Shown here piece by piece: positions 14,791-22,615 of a stretch of 43,070 nt of DNA. Positions within the stretch are counted from its first letter, which is position 1, and each line of letters opens with the position of its first letter. Made by a program: the position numbers and the translations under genes. This DNA comes from CAZFZT01 sp964523675. GTDB lineage: Bacteria; Planctomycetota; Phycisphaerae; Phycisphaerales; SM1A02. The stretch is from the NCBI GenBank assembly GCA_964523675.1, contig CAZFZT010000019.1, forward strand, positions 1 through 43,070. The letters run 5' to 3'. A model generated the notes under the pieces. It was not told the origin of the DNA, searched no databases, and worked only from the letters and a program-made list of their open reading frames with translations.

Positions 14791-16529
14791 TCAATTCGCA
14801 AACGGGTCCATGCCCCTGCACGGTCGGCATTGCGTACAGCCGTTCAAGTACCTCTCAAGCCAGCAGATCCAACGATCCTGCTCCGACTTTGGATCGTGAG
14901 CCAGGACATCAAGGAAATCCGACCAGCGTTGTGCGCCGATCCCTCTGTTCGAAAGATCCTGCTCCAGCGAAAGAACTGCTCCTTCCGATGGATTGCCGGG
15001 GCAGAAACCCCAATTCTCGAGGAGGATCAAGAGGTCCGGCACGCCGACCGTGCCGTTGCCATCAAGGTCCGCCCAGCATGTCGCGCACTGATCCGTCGGA
15101 CAGTCACCCCATTGGCTGAGCAGTTCGAGCATATCTGGAACTCCAACCTGGCCGTTGGGCACGCCGAGTGGGCCGGTAATGTCGCCGAGACACGCATCGG
15201 GGCCGTTCACGGGAACCAGGACGAAACCACGAGTACGAATGGTGCCATCGTCACTCCATTGACCCCAGCCGCTGATCCAGCCCATGTTGTTCACGCCGGT
15301 GGCTTCGCGAAGGACAGTGAAGTTCGTCTCGCAAAGGTTAACGATTCCGGGCGCGTTCAGATCGAACGCCTCCCAGTCAAACGGGTCGCCATCGCCGATC
15401 TTATCAATAGGCACGCGCCAGAGAAGTGCGACTTCCAAGTCCGTATTGTGGCCGACGACATAGACGAACTCATTAGTGAGTTCGTCATTGATCGAATGCG
15501 CTTCAGTTCTATGACCGGACATCCCGCTCGGCCAGGGCAAGGCGAGCGGCGGAGCGTCGCCCGAAAGCCAGATCGTGGCGATGAAGACGCAGTCGGGATT
15601 CTCAGGCGAATAAAATGCAGGTTCAGACCCTGCGCCCACAATGCGGTCGTTGTTGTTGATGTCGTGTGGCCAGCGTTCTGCGAGGCGAGAGAGCAATTCG
15701 CAGTATTCTCCATACGGCTCCAACCTCACAGACGATAATGCTGGGTTAGGCCACCATGCGCCCGGTCCTCCTACCAGGCATGTGCCACAGGCAATGCACG
15801 CAGATATCTCATCTTCCTCTGGGCACGTGTGATCCAAGCTGAGTCCGGCAGCGAGGCCACTGTCGCCCACGGTGAAGCCAAACGTTTTGAATCCCGATTC
15901 GGTTGGGTGGAGCGACTCGAAGACGTGCTGTCCATTGCTCTTCCACTCGACGAGGAAGCCCTGTTCGCACGAACTGATGCCGCAACTCACCCATCTGGTC
16001 GCAATGGCGACATCGTTGTTGTTTAGCCCGACTCGCTCACCAACGTTCTCTTCGATTTCTTCGCCGACGATTTCGCCGGTGCCTGAGTAGGAATGGAGAT
16101 CCCAGATGTTGAGCGCTTCTGGCCAGACTGAGGCAGAGTTGCCGCGCCACCCCGCGATGCGGCCGTTGTCGTTAATGGCGAAGGCGACAGTCCCGAAAGC
16201 GCCATTTCCCGCCGCAATAAGGAGATGGGGTTCTGCAGCCGCCGTCAGGCCGTAGTCGTGATCGGGCAGCCAAAGGAAGCCGCGACGCGGGTTTGAAACC
16301 CCAGAAGCGCGCATGCGCCCCACGACCTGACCGAGGTTATTGATGCCGTGCGCTTGAGTTGTGTCTGATGGATCAGGTCCATCAATCTGTATCGCCCGAT
16401 ACCGCGGCGGGTCCGGCGGGTCAGCCATCGCTATCCCGCCCCCCCCCCCCAGATTCCGGCAGCGGTACAGGCGCTGGCCGCGAGGGCGAAGTTGGCGAGC
16501 GGCTGATTGAGAATATTCCTTTGATTCAT
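14791..16529 (-). CDS. HAF-repeat secreted protein with dockerin-like repeats and Cys-rich tail (frame broken at a G12 tract)
   Basis: About 579 residues if the frame is restored. The ATG at 16529 has an ideal AGAGGAG Shine-Dalgarno and opens a signal peptide (MNQRNILNQPLANFALAA...). After 26 codons a run of 12 G (16439-16450) puts translation into a stop a few codons later; 13 or 10 G would join it to the long downstream frame with cleavage near AMA/DPP. The downstream part has HAF-type repeats (HGINNLGQVVGR, AINDNGRIAGW, GVNNMGWISGW), then two dockerin-like repeats (GQVGVPDMLELLSQWGDC, GTVGVPDLLILLENWGFC), and the Cys-rich module ending NGCTQCRPCRGMDPFAN. An alternative internal ATG at 16428 would give a protein without signal peptide. 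It is either phase-variable or a homopolymer sequencing error. Confidence 0.8.
16439..16450 (-). repeat. G12 homopolymer in signal-peptide coding region
   Basis: Twelve consecutive C on the plus strand read as G on the coding strand. The tract sits between the hydrophobic core of the signal peptide and its cleavage site. Glycine codons tolerate length change by threes, so only the frame matters: 10 or 13 G is open and 12 G is closed. Confidence 0.9.
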
Positions 16530-17026
16530 TGGACTTCTCCTCTGTCAAGGTAACTCAGGATCGGCCCCCGGCCACACAAACCGGGAAATGCCTCTCCCAT
16601 GGGTAGATACGCGCGCTTTGGGTCAATCTTGCGCGCAAACGATGAAGTTGCAGACTCAGGTAAACTGGTGAAGGTTGCATTGCCACGTCCTGCTCAATCC
16701 ACGCGGAACCCGGGCCGCCGCAGTCGTGGCGGGGCGTATCGCCCGAGTTCCGCTTGATTCCGTCCATCCCGCCTGACCGAAAGCCGGTATGTTGTTTGCC
16801 ACCAGTCGCCCCAGGGCGGCGACCCGGAGGTCGCCAACCCTGAGACGTGTGGGCAAGGTAAACATCGCCAGCGCTCACAAACCGGAAGGGCTCGGGGGCG
16901 TTGGTCGCCCACGCGCGGAGCAGCCGATCCGCGGTCTGCACCTCGGATCCGCGGCTGCCGCAGCCCGTTCCCCTGCCGATAACCCGCACATATGCGTGAG
17001 CTGGTGCTGACGATCCTTCATCCGAA
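16530..17026. other. Intergenic region with overlapping hairpins
   Basis: About 500 bases with no convincing gene; one open frame of 174 codons exists on the minus strand, but its Arg/Gly/Pro-rich composition and lack of any recognisable domain argue against it. It contains GTCGCC (16805-16810), GGCGAC (16818-16823) and GTCGCC (16830-16835), so two alternative stems compete for the middle segment; the second extends to GGCGACC/GGTCGCC (16818-16835). GATCCGCGG occurs twice near 16925-16955. It lies upstream of the HAF-repeat gene, whose promoter should be here. Confidence 0.4.
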
Positions 17027-17617
17027 CTAGTTGCCTCCGCCGAATTTGAAGTCCTCAATCGCATTGATGAGTCCGCCAAGGAACGTGCGGACCTCGTGGT
17101 AGTTCCAGGTGCCTTCGATACGGTCCTCTGTCACGGCCACGCCGGCATCCCTGGCGTCGTCAGCAGCGTCATTGGCCTCGTCGCGCTCCTCGTCGGTCAG
17201 CACCGGCTCCTCCGGCACCTTGTCGGGTTCGCGCTCGGGGGCCGGCGTCTTGCCGTCGAGAATGTCGATGATCTCTTCAAGGAGGTCGATGATGTCTTGA
17301 AGCACATCGGCCCGCTGGATGACGGCAACATCCGCGTCCAGAAGAAATTGAGCAGTCACGAGTTGGCTTCGGTCGATGGTCGGTTCATCGGCTGGTGCAA
17401 TCAGACGGCCGGCAGCCATCAGACCGATGAGCGCCAGCACCCCCAGAACCCCCCGCCCCGGAAGTCCCGGAAGCCCCGGAAGCCCCCATTCCCCCCGAGT
17501 TCCTCGTGCCCCCGAAGCCCATTGAAAACGCCGAAGCGGTCCGGCTTGCTGCGATTTTTGCGCAGTCGACCTCTCGGAGAGGTTAGAATGTTCGTTGAGA
17601 TCGGTTCGTTTGAGCAT
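17027..17617 (-). CDS. Small membrane protein with GLP-repeat linker, divergent from ECF sigma factor
   Basis: The 196-residue protein is not recognised. The N-terminal 45 residues are polar and basic. A Gly/Pro segment, GLPGLPGLPGRG, leads straight into one membrane helix (VLGVLALIGLMAAG). The C-terminal part is acidic and helical (DVLQDIIDLLEEIIDILDG, then EEPVLTDEERDEANDAADDA), and would lie outside if the N-terminus is cytoplasmic. CGGAGGA precedes the ATG at 17617. It is transcribed away from the ECF sigma gene with 162 bases between starts. A role as membrane partner or anti-sigma of that system is possible, but no known anti-sigma motif is seen. Confidence 0.7.
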   Translation of the reverse strand: MLKRTDLNEHSNLSERSTAQKSQQAGPLRRFQWASGARGTRGEWGLPGLPGLPGRGVLGVLALIGLMAAGRLIAPADEPTIDRSQLVTAQFLLDADVAVIQRADVLQDIIDLLEEIIDILDGKTPAPEREPDKVPEEPVLTDEERDEANDAADDARDAGVAVTEDRIEGTWNYHEVRTFLGGLINAIEDFKFGGGN

Positions 17618-17645
17618 CGTTTCGTCCTCCGCCTGTTGTTGTGGT

Positions 17646-17666
17646 GACATCCGAACGACATCCGAA
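17646..17666. promoter_or_regulatory. Direct repeat GACATCCGAA x2 between divergent genes
   Basis: Two perfect 10-base repeats (17646-17655 and 17657-17666) are separated by one base, so their centres are 11 bp apart, one helical turn. They lie 29 bases upstream of the membrane-protein start and 113 bases upstream of the ECF start. This is a plausible regulator site on one face of the DNA, but the binding protein is unknown. Confidence 0.45.
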
Positions 17667-17779
17667 AGGCCCAATGCCTGACGGCTCGTCTGGTGTGGAG
17701 GCGGAGACCGTGCACCCGACCTGACTGGAAAGATGGATTTTTTTGATCTTTTTTTCCGGGCCGAAGAAAGCTGGCCGTC

Positions 17780-18448
17780 ATGAACACCCCAACCCTCCCA
17801 AACAAGCCGTTCCCTCGTTCCGAGAACGCTTCAGCACGCGCCACGCAGCCGGTGCGGTTGGCTGCTGCGGAGGAGTCAGCGATCTGCGGTTTGATTGAGC
17901 GCATGCAAAGCGGCGACCGCGAGGCCGCCGCCACCTTCATTACACGCTATGGCTCACGTGTGCGCCGCCGGGTGCGGGGCAAACTCGGGCCGGCTATGCG
18001 CCGCATCTTCGATTCCGAGGAGATTCTCTCCACCGTCGGGAGGCGGCTGGACCTGTACGTCCGCAACGGCCGCCTCGAAGCCGCCGGCGAGGAGCAACTC
18101 TGGACGCTTATCTTCAAGATGGCGGACAATGCCATCATCGACAAGCTGCGCATCCTTCGCCGTCTCGAACATGTTGAATCAAGCGACAGCGAGTTCGCGC
18201 AGCAGTTGCTCTTGCGACTTCGTCAAGCAGAGCATGATCAACCAGAGGGCGCGGAGGCGGTGATCGAGGAAGCGCTGCTCATCACCAAGGACGTTATCGA
18301 TCGCAAGATCCTCATGCTTTGGCTCTCGGGACAGGCGCAGAAGGAGATCGCAGACGAACTCGAGATGACCGAGGCCGCGCTCTGGAAGAGGTGGCAGCGC
18401 ATCAAGGAGCGGCTGCGCATGCACTTCGCGGAGGATGGCGAGCATTGA
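17780..18448 (+). CDS. ECF-type RNA polymerase sigma factor
   Basis: The 222-residue protein has sigma region 2 at about 35-115 (RMQSGDREAAATFITRYGSRV..., 'IFDSEEILSTVGRRL') and region 4 near 165-215 ('LWLSGQAQKEIADELEMTE', 'WKRWQRIKERLR'). The divergent, Arg-rich region 2 is typical of the planctomycete ECF groups linked to Ser/Thr kinases. It should direct RNA polymerase to a small regulon, perhaps including its own cluster. The ATG at 17780 has only a weak GAAGAAAG before it. Its stop overlaps the kinase start as TTGA, so the two are co-translated. Confidence 0.9.
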   Translation: MNTPTLPNKPFPRSENASARATQPVRLAAAEESAICGLIERMQSGDREAAATFITRYGSRVRRRVRGKLGPAMRRIFDSEEILSTVGRRLDLYVRNGRLEAAGEEQLWTLIFKMADNAIIDKLRILRRLEHVESSDSEFAQQLLLRLRQAEHDQPEGAEAVIEEALLITKDVIDRKILMLWLSGQAQKEIADELEMTEAALWKRWQRIKERLRMHFAEDGEH

Positions 18449-20607
18449 CCAAGGCAGGTGGCGGCGGCAATCTGCGGGATCTCACCGCGTATGTGGCAGG
18501 CGTCTATGCGCGCGAAGGCCCGGACATTCGCTTCTGGCGAATGCTTGATGAACTCGGAAATCTCACCGACGAGCGGCTGGCCGACCTCATCGAAGAGGAC
18601 GGCCGGGCGCGCATCGCACGCGGCCTCGAGGTGACGATTGAACGCTATCTCGAAGTTGTGCCCGACCTTCTTGAGCGTTGCGAACCGATCGATGCTGCCA
18701 TCGACGTTACGTTGCGCTCACGCTGCGGCTCCGCGCGATTTGATGAGGAAGCCGTTGAAGCGTTGATCGAACAGTACCCGCAGATCGAAAGTGTCGTTCG
18801 CGAAGCTGTGGCGCTCAACAATGCCATGCGGTCGTCGTTCGTCGTGAATCAGGTGTATCCCGTGCGGCGCAGGCGCGTGCCGCAGGACTTCGGCCCTCAG
18901 ATAGAAACCGGTGAGCAGCGCTACCAGCTTCGGCGCGTGCTCGGCATCGGCTCGACGGGCCAGGTGTACCTCGCGGTCGATCGGTTGCTCTCGGAGAAGG
19001 ATCGGCCGGCGCTTGTCGCCATCAAAGTGCTCAATCCCGGCAAGCGCAATGCTGATTACCGTGATCGCTTCATCGCCGAGGCGAGAAAGGCGCGACGGGT
19101 CGATCATCCCAACGTCGTGCGCGTGCTGGACCTTGGCACCTCCGACGAGAACGAGGATTACATTGCCTATGAATACGTTACGGGCGGCGATCTGTACCAG
19201 TGGATTCAGGATCAGGGCGGTCCGAGCAATATCCGCGCTGCGGTGATGTTGATCGCAACGGTCGCACGCGGCGTGCAGGCCGCGCACTCGGCCGGCCTTG
19301 TGCATTGTGACCTCAATCCGGGAAACATCATCCTCACGAGCGATGGTTCACCCAAAATCGCTGACTTCGGCGTGGCAACCCGCGCGGAGGAAGGATCTGA
19401 TTTTCGCGTCGGAGAGGACGGAGAGAGGATTCCGATCGGGAATCTTCTGTTCATCTCGCCTGAGCAGATTCGTTGTGAGGATGATGCGCTGACATTTCCC
19501 TCCGATGTGTACGCGCTGGGCGGACTTCTCTTCGCGCTGCTCACGGATGACCTGCCCAACGGCAGGACCGAAGAAGAAGCGATCGCCATTCACCGCGGGC
19601 AGGGAAGGGCCGAGGCGCCCTCCTTGAGAGCGAAGCGACCGGCGATCGACCGCGATCTCGAAGCGATCTGCCGCCGCGCTCTCGCTCCGCGCCGCGAGGA
19701 TCGATACAGCAGCGCAGGCGCATTCGCCGATGATCTGGAAACGTGGCTGCGCGTCGAGCCCATCGCATGGATGCGGCCTTCACCGGCGCATATCGCGAGG
19801 TTATGGGTGCGGCGCCGCCCGGCGCTGGCGGCGATGCTGTTGCTCCTGCTGCTCAGCATTGTGTCGCTCGGCGGTTACGGGTTTGCCGAGAACCAACGCC
19901 GGCAGGCCGAGGAGCTGCGCGCAGTTGAGGCGGAACGCGCGCGGGAACAGGAGGAGCATCGCGCTGAACTGGAGACGATTCGGGCGCAAGAACAAACGCG
20001 AATCAATGCCCTTGCCTCACAAAAACTCAGCGGACTCGTCGCACTCCTTCGAAGAGCGGGAGACGAAGCCGCGAACGACTGGCTGCTTCCGACCGTCTGG
20101 AATATCGAGTTTCTGCTCGAACGGGAATTGCTTCTCTCGGAGGAAGTTCAAGGCACACTTTCGAAGATTCGCATTGGTAGCATTGAGAAACTGATCGAGC
20201 AAGCGGACAAAGCCGGCCGGAGTGACTACCTCGAAACCATGCTGTGGCGCACGACGCTTGCGCTCTGGCTTGTCGCGCAGGGAGATGTCGATTCGCTGAC
20301 TCGTGCTGAAGAAGCACTCGCTTCGCTCGAGGATCACTGGCCGCATGTCCTCAATGAACACGATCCCTGGCTCAACTATGTCGAGGCCATTCGGGCGTGC
20401 GCACACGCCAAGCGCCTCATTTCCGACCAATCAGGCAGCGAATCAATCGAATCGGCCAGAGAACGCCTCGGCGCAGCGCACTCCATGCTTGAGCGTCACG
20501 CACAGCAGCTCGGCGAGAGCGATCCGGACTCGCCGGTGTATCTTCTGATCCAGCGAACGATCTCCGAGTTGCAGGCGCGGATGAGTGAGGAAGCCAACGC
20601 CCAGTGA
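18445..20607 (+). CDS. Membrane Ser/Thr protein kinase, PknB-like, with atypical catalytic loop
   Basis: The 720-residue protein has a helical N-terminal region (about 1-155). The kinase domain follows at about 160-440: Gly loop GIGSTGQV (167-174), VAIK lysine (194), helix C glutamate (about 212), DFG (307-309), SPE in place of APE. The catalytic loop reads HCDLNPGN (287-294), so the HRD arginine is Cys and the usual Lys of DLKPxN is Asn. A membrane helix lies at about 459-481, then a charged coiled coil (483-528) and a helical C-terminus, outside the cell if the kinase is inside. The start is TTG at 18445, with GGAGG upstream, overlapping the ECF stop. Activity may be reduced or altered; control of the sigma factor is inferred. 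Confidence 0.88.
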   Translation: MTKAGGGGNLRDLTAYVAGVYAREGPDIRFWRMLDELGNLTDERLADLIEEDGRARIARGLEVTIERYLEVVPDLLERCEPIDAAIDVTLRSRCGSARFDEEAVEALIEQYPQIESVVREAVALNNAMRSSFVVNQVYPVRRRRVPQDFGPQIETGEQRYQLRRVLGIGSTGQVYLAVDRLLSEKDRPALVAIKVLNPGKRNADYRDRFIAEARKARRVDHPNVVRVLDLGTSDENEDYIAYEYVTGGDLYQWIQDQGGPSNIRAAVMLIATVARGVQAAHSAGLVHCDLNPGNIILTSDGSPKIADFGVATRAEEGSDFRVGEDGERIPIGNLLFISPEQIRCEDDALTFPSDVYALGGLLFALLTDDLPNGRTEEEAIAIHRGQGRAEAPSLRAKRPAIDRDLEAICRRALAPRREDRYSSAGAFADDLETWLRVEPIAWMRPSPAHIARLWVRRRPALAAMLLLLLLSIVSLGGYGFAENQRRQAEELRAVEAERAREQEEHRAELETIRAQEQTRINALASQKLSGLVALLRRAGDEAANDWLLPTVWNIEFLLERELLLSEEVQGTLSKIRIGSIEKLIEQADKAGRSDYLETMLWRTTLALWLVAQGDVDSLTRAEEALASLEDHWPHVLNEHDPWLNYVEAIRACAHAKRLISDQSGSESIESARERLGAAHSMLERHAQQLGESDPDSPVYLLIQRTISELQARMSEEANAQ

Positions 20608-20648
20608 CCGGCGGTGCTGAGCGTGGGAACAATGCGCTCACCGGCCGG
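20608..20648. terminator. Possible hairpin between convergent genes
   Basis: GGTG and AGCG (20613-20616, 20620-20623) can pair with CGCT and CACC (20635-20642). It overlaps the stop of the minus-strand gene and follows the kinase stop by a few bases. It is bulged and has no T run. Confidence 0.3.
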
Positions 20649-21789
20649 AGCTGATAGGTTCCGAGCGGAAGACCTCGACGTTCACCTTCCCGTCCTCGAT
20701 TGCTGGTTCTTTCGTTTGGACTGGCTGTAGCTGACCGCCGGGTTGTGCAACGGGCGAGCGCGTCGAGGCGTACAGCAGCCCGCCAAGTATCCCGTGGAAG
20801 AGAAAGATGCCGTATTCCAGCCACGCATATGCCACTGCATCGGCGCTGGCGATGCCGGCGCCTGCCGCACCGAAGAGCACGACGAACGCGCCTTCGCGCA
20901 CCCCGATGCCGTTGATCGAAACCGGCAACAGCATGATGAACGTCGCAAGCGGTACGATGACGAAGAACATCAGCAGGGGAATCTCAAAGCCCATTGCGCG
21001 GCCGATGAGATAGTAAAACACAACCACATTCAACTGCAGCGCAAGTGAAATCGCGAGCGAGAGCGCCAGCAGTCGGTGTCGGCCACGAAACCGCGCAACC
21101 GACGCGGTGACACGTTCATACAGCCGCGCGAAGAAACCGGGCAGCCGCGCTGCGCATGCATCGGTCGCGTGCAAGACGCGTTGCGGCGGCGCGAAGATCA
21201 GCCACACCGTCAAGCTCAGCCCGCCGCCGAGAATGAGCAACCATGGCAGCGCACGTCCCTGGAACTCGGCCATGGAGCGGCCGAGCAGCGTGAGGGCCAC
21301 GAGTACGAAACCAAGCAACACGAACAGGCCCAGCAAACGATCAACCACGAGCGTGCTGATGGCGACGCTTTTGCTGGCGCCGGCCCGCCAACTGTCGTAG
21401 GCCCGAATGGTGTCGCCCCCAATGGTGGACGGCATGAACTGCTTGAAGAAGTTCGCCGCGATGCACGAACGAAAGAGGTGCCACAATCGCACGCGCACCC
21501 CCTGTGAGCTCAGCAGCATCCGCCACCGCACCGCAGTGAGCAGCGAGCCCACCGGTTGCAGACACGCCGCTGCAAGAATCCACTTGATCTCCACCGTCGC
21601 CAGCGACTCCAGCACCTCGCGAATGTTCGCAGAGAACACAATCAACGCAAGCAGCGCAAGCGACACCGTCCACTTGGCGGCAACGAGAACCCGCCGCTTG
21701 CGCCGTCCCTTCTCTTGTGCAAATTGTTGAACGTCGCAAACGCTCATTCGTCTGATGTCAGGTGCGGTGACGCGCTGCGGCGCGACCAT
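20638..21789 (-). CDS. AglD/UPF0104 (lysylphosphatidylglycerol synthase TM-region) family membrane protein
   Basis: About 383 residues with roughly eight membrane helices. Family features are the 'LLTAVRWRMLL' and 'NFFKQFMPSTIGGDTIRAY' segments and, near the end, 'LLPVSINGIGVREGAFVVLF' (each a known conserved patch of COG0392-type proteins). Relatives include the membrane part of MprF and archaeal AglD; many sit in glycan loci and act as flippase-like or transferase-associated proteins. The start is uncertain: ATG at 21789 begins 7 bases after the acyltransferase stop; starts at 21837 or 21882 would overlap it. It is the last gene of the polysaccharide operon. Confidence 0.85.
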   Translation of the reverse strand: MVAPQRVTAPDIRRMSVCDVQQFAQEKGRRKRRVLVAAKWTVSLALLALIVFSANIREVLESLATVEIKWILAAACLQPVGSLLTAVRWRMLLSSQGVRVRLWHLFRSCIAANFFKQFMPSTIGGDTIRAYDSWRAGASKSVAISTLVVDRLLGLFVLLGFVLVALTLLGRSMAEFQGRALPWLLILGGGLSLTVWLIFAPPQRVLHATDACAARLPGFFARLYERVTASVARFRGRHRLLALSLAISLALQLNVVVFYYLIGRAMGFEIPLLMFFVIVPLATFIMLLPVSINGIGVREGAFVVLFGAAGAGIASADAVAYAWLEYGIFLFHGILGGLLYASTRSPVAQPGGQLQPVQTKEPAIEDGKVNVEVFRSEPISSGR

Positions 21790-21796
21790 GAAAGAG

Positions 21797-22615
21797 TCAA
21801 TGGGTACTCGTGAGCGGCCGGGCTTTGAAACAGGCATGAGAGTCCGCGCTCTGCTTCGCGATTCCTGATGTGGATTCGTCACTCCTGTACTTGATCAGCT
21901 TCGCAGGGACGCCGCCCACGATGGCATTCGCCGGCACGTCCTTCGTCACGACCGCGCCGGCCGCAACGATCGCGCCGTCGCCGATATGCGCTCCATCAAT
22001 GACGCACACGCCCGCGCCCAGCCACGCGCCGTTGCCGATCCGCACTCCGCCGCGCGAATCCATTCCTTGGCTGGCAATGGGAATATCAAGCCGCTCGTAG
22101 CGATACACCGTTCCGCCCAGGTTCACGAACGGTGCGATGAGGACATCGTCGCCGATCTCGATTGTGTTCGACTCACCGGCATAGGCGATACAGTTCGCGC
22201 CGAAGCCGACACGTGCTCCGACGCGGATGCTGCCGCCCTTCGCCGCAAGGAGCGTGCCGCGACCCAGCATCGTCTGCTCGCCGATGCAGATGCTCGGCCC
22301 GTCCGCAAGCGCGGTGTGCCCGTCGAGAACGCAGTTGTCATCAATGATGACCCGGCAGGCGAGCGCGATGCGCTTCGGATGACGCAGCGCGACGTTGCGC
22401 CCGATCGCCGTGCCGCGGCCCATCGCGCGGAGCAGGGTCGGATACGTGCGCGAACGCAGAAACAGCCCGGCTGCGCCAGGCAATGTCCCGGCCGTGAGTT
22501 GCAGCAGTTCATACCACAGGAGAAATGGGATCGAACGCGATCCGACGATCACCTCCTGATACCGCCGCAGCGCGGAAGCCCGCGGATCCATCGCTTTATC
22601 CTTCGTCATTCCCAT
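21797..22615 (-). CDS. Left-handed beta-helix (hexapeptide) acyltransferase
   Basis: The 272-residue protein starts with a membrane-associated-looking segment (LLWYELLQLTAGTLPG), followed by many hexapeptide repeats (for example GRNVAL, 'VIIDDNCVLDG', ICIGEQ, IRVGARVGFGAN) and the final 'IGDGAIVAAGAVVTKDVP' + NAIVGGVPAKLI block. This is the WcaB/WcaF/maa-type O-acetyltransferase pattern. It probably transfers an acetyl group from acetyl-CoA to a sugar of the glycan made by this locus. It overlaps the epimerase gene by 10 bases. Confidence 0.9.
   Translation of the reverse strand: MGMTKDKAMDPRASALRRYQEVIVGSRSIPFLLWYELLQLTAGTLPGAAGLFLRSRTYPTLLRAMGRGTAIGRNVALRHPKRIALACRVIIDDNCVLDGHTALADGPSICIGEQTMLGRGTLLAAKGGSIRVGARVGFGANCIAYAGESNTIEIGDDVLIAPFVNLGGTVYRYERLDIPIASQGMDSRGGVRIGNGAWLGAGVCVIDGAHIGDGAIVAAGAVVTKDVPANAIVGGVPAKLIKYRSDESTSGIAKQSADSHACFKARPLTSTH

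Noticed and set aside
16555..17079. 174-codon open frame on the minus strand
   Set aside because: Arg/Gly/Pro-rich with no domain, no ribosome binding site and hairpins throughout; probably non-coding intergenic DNA.
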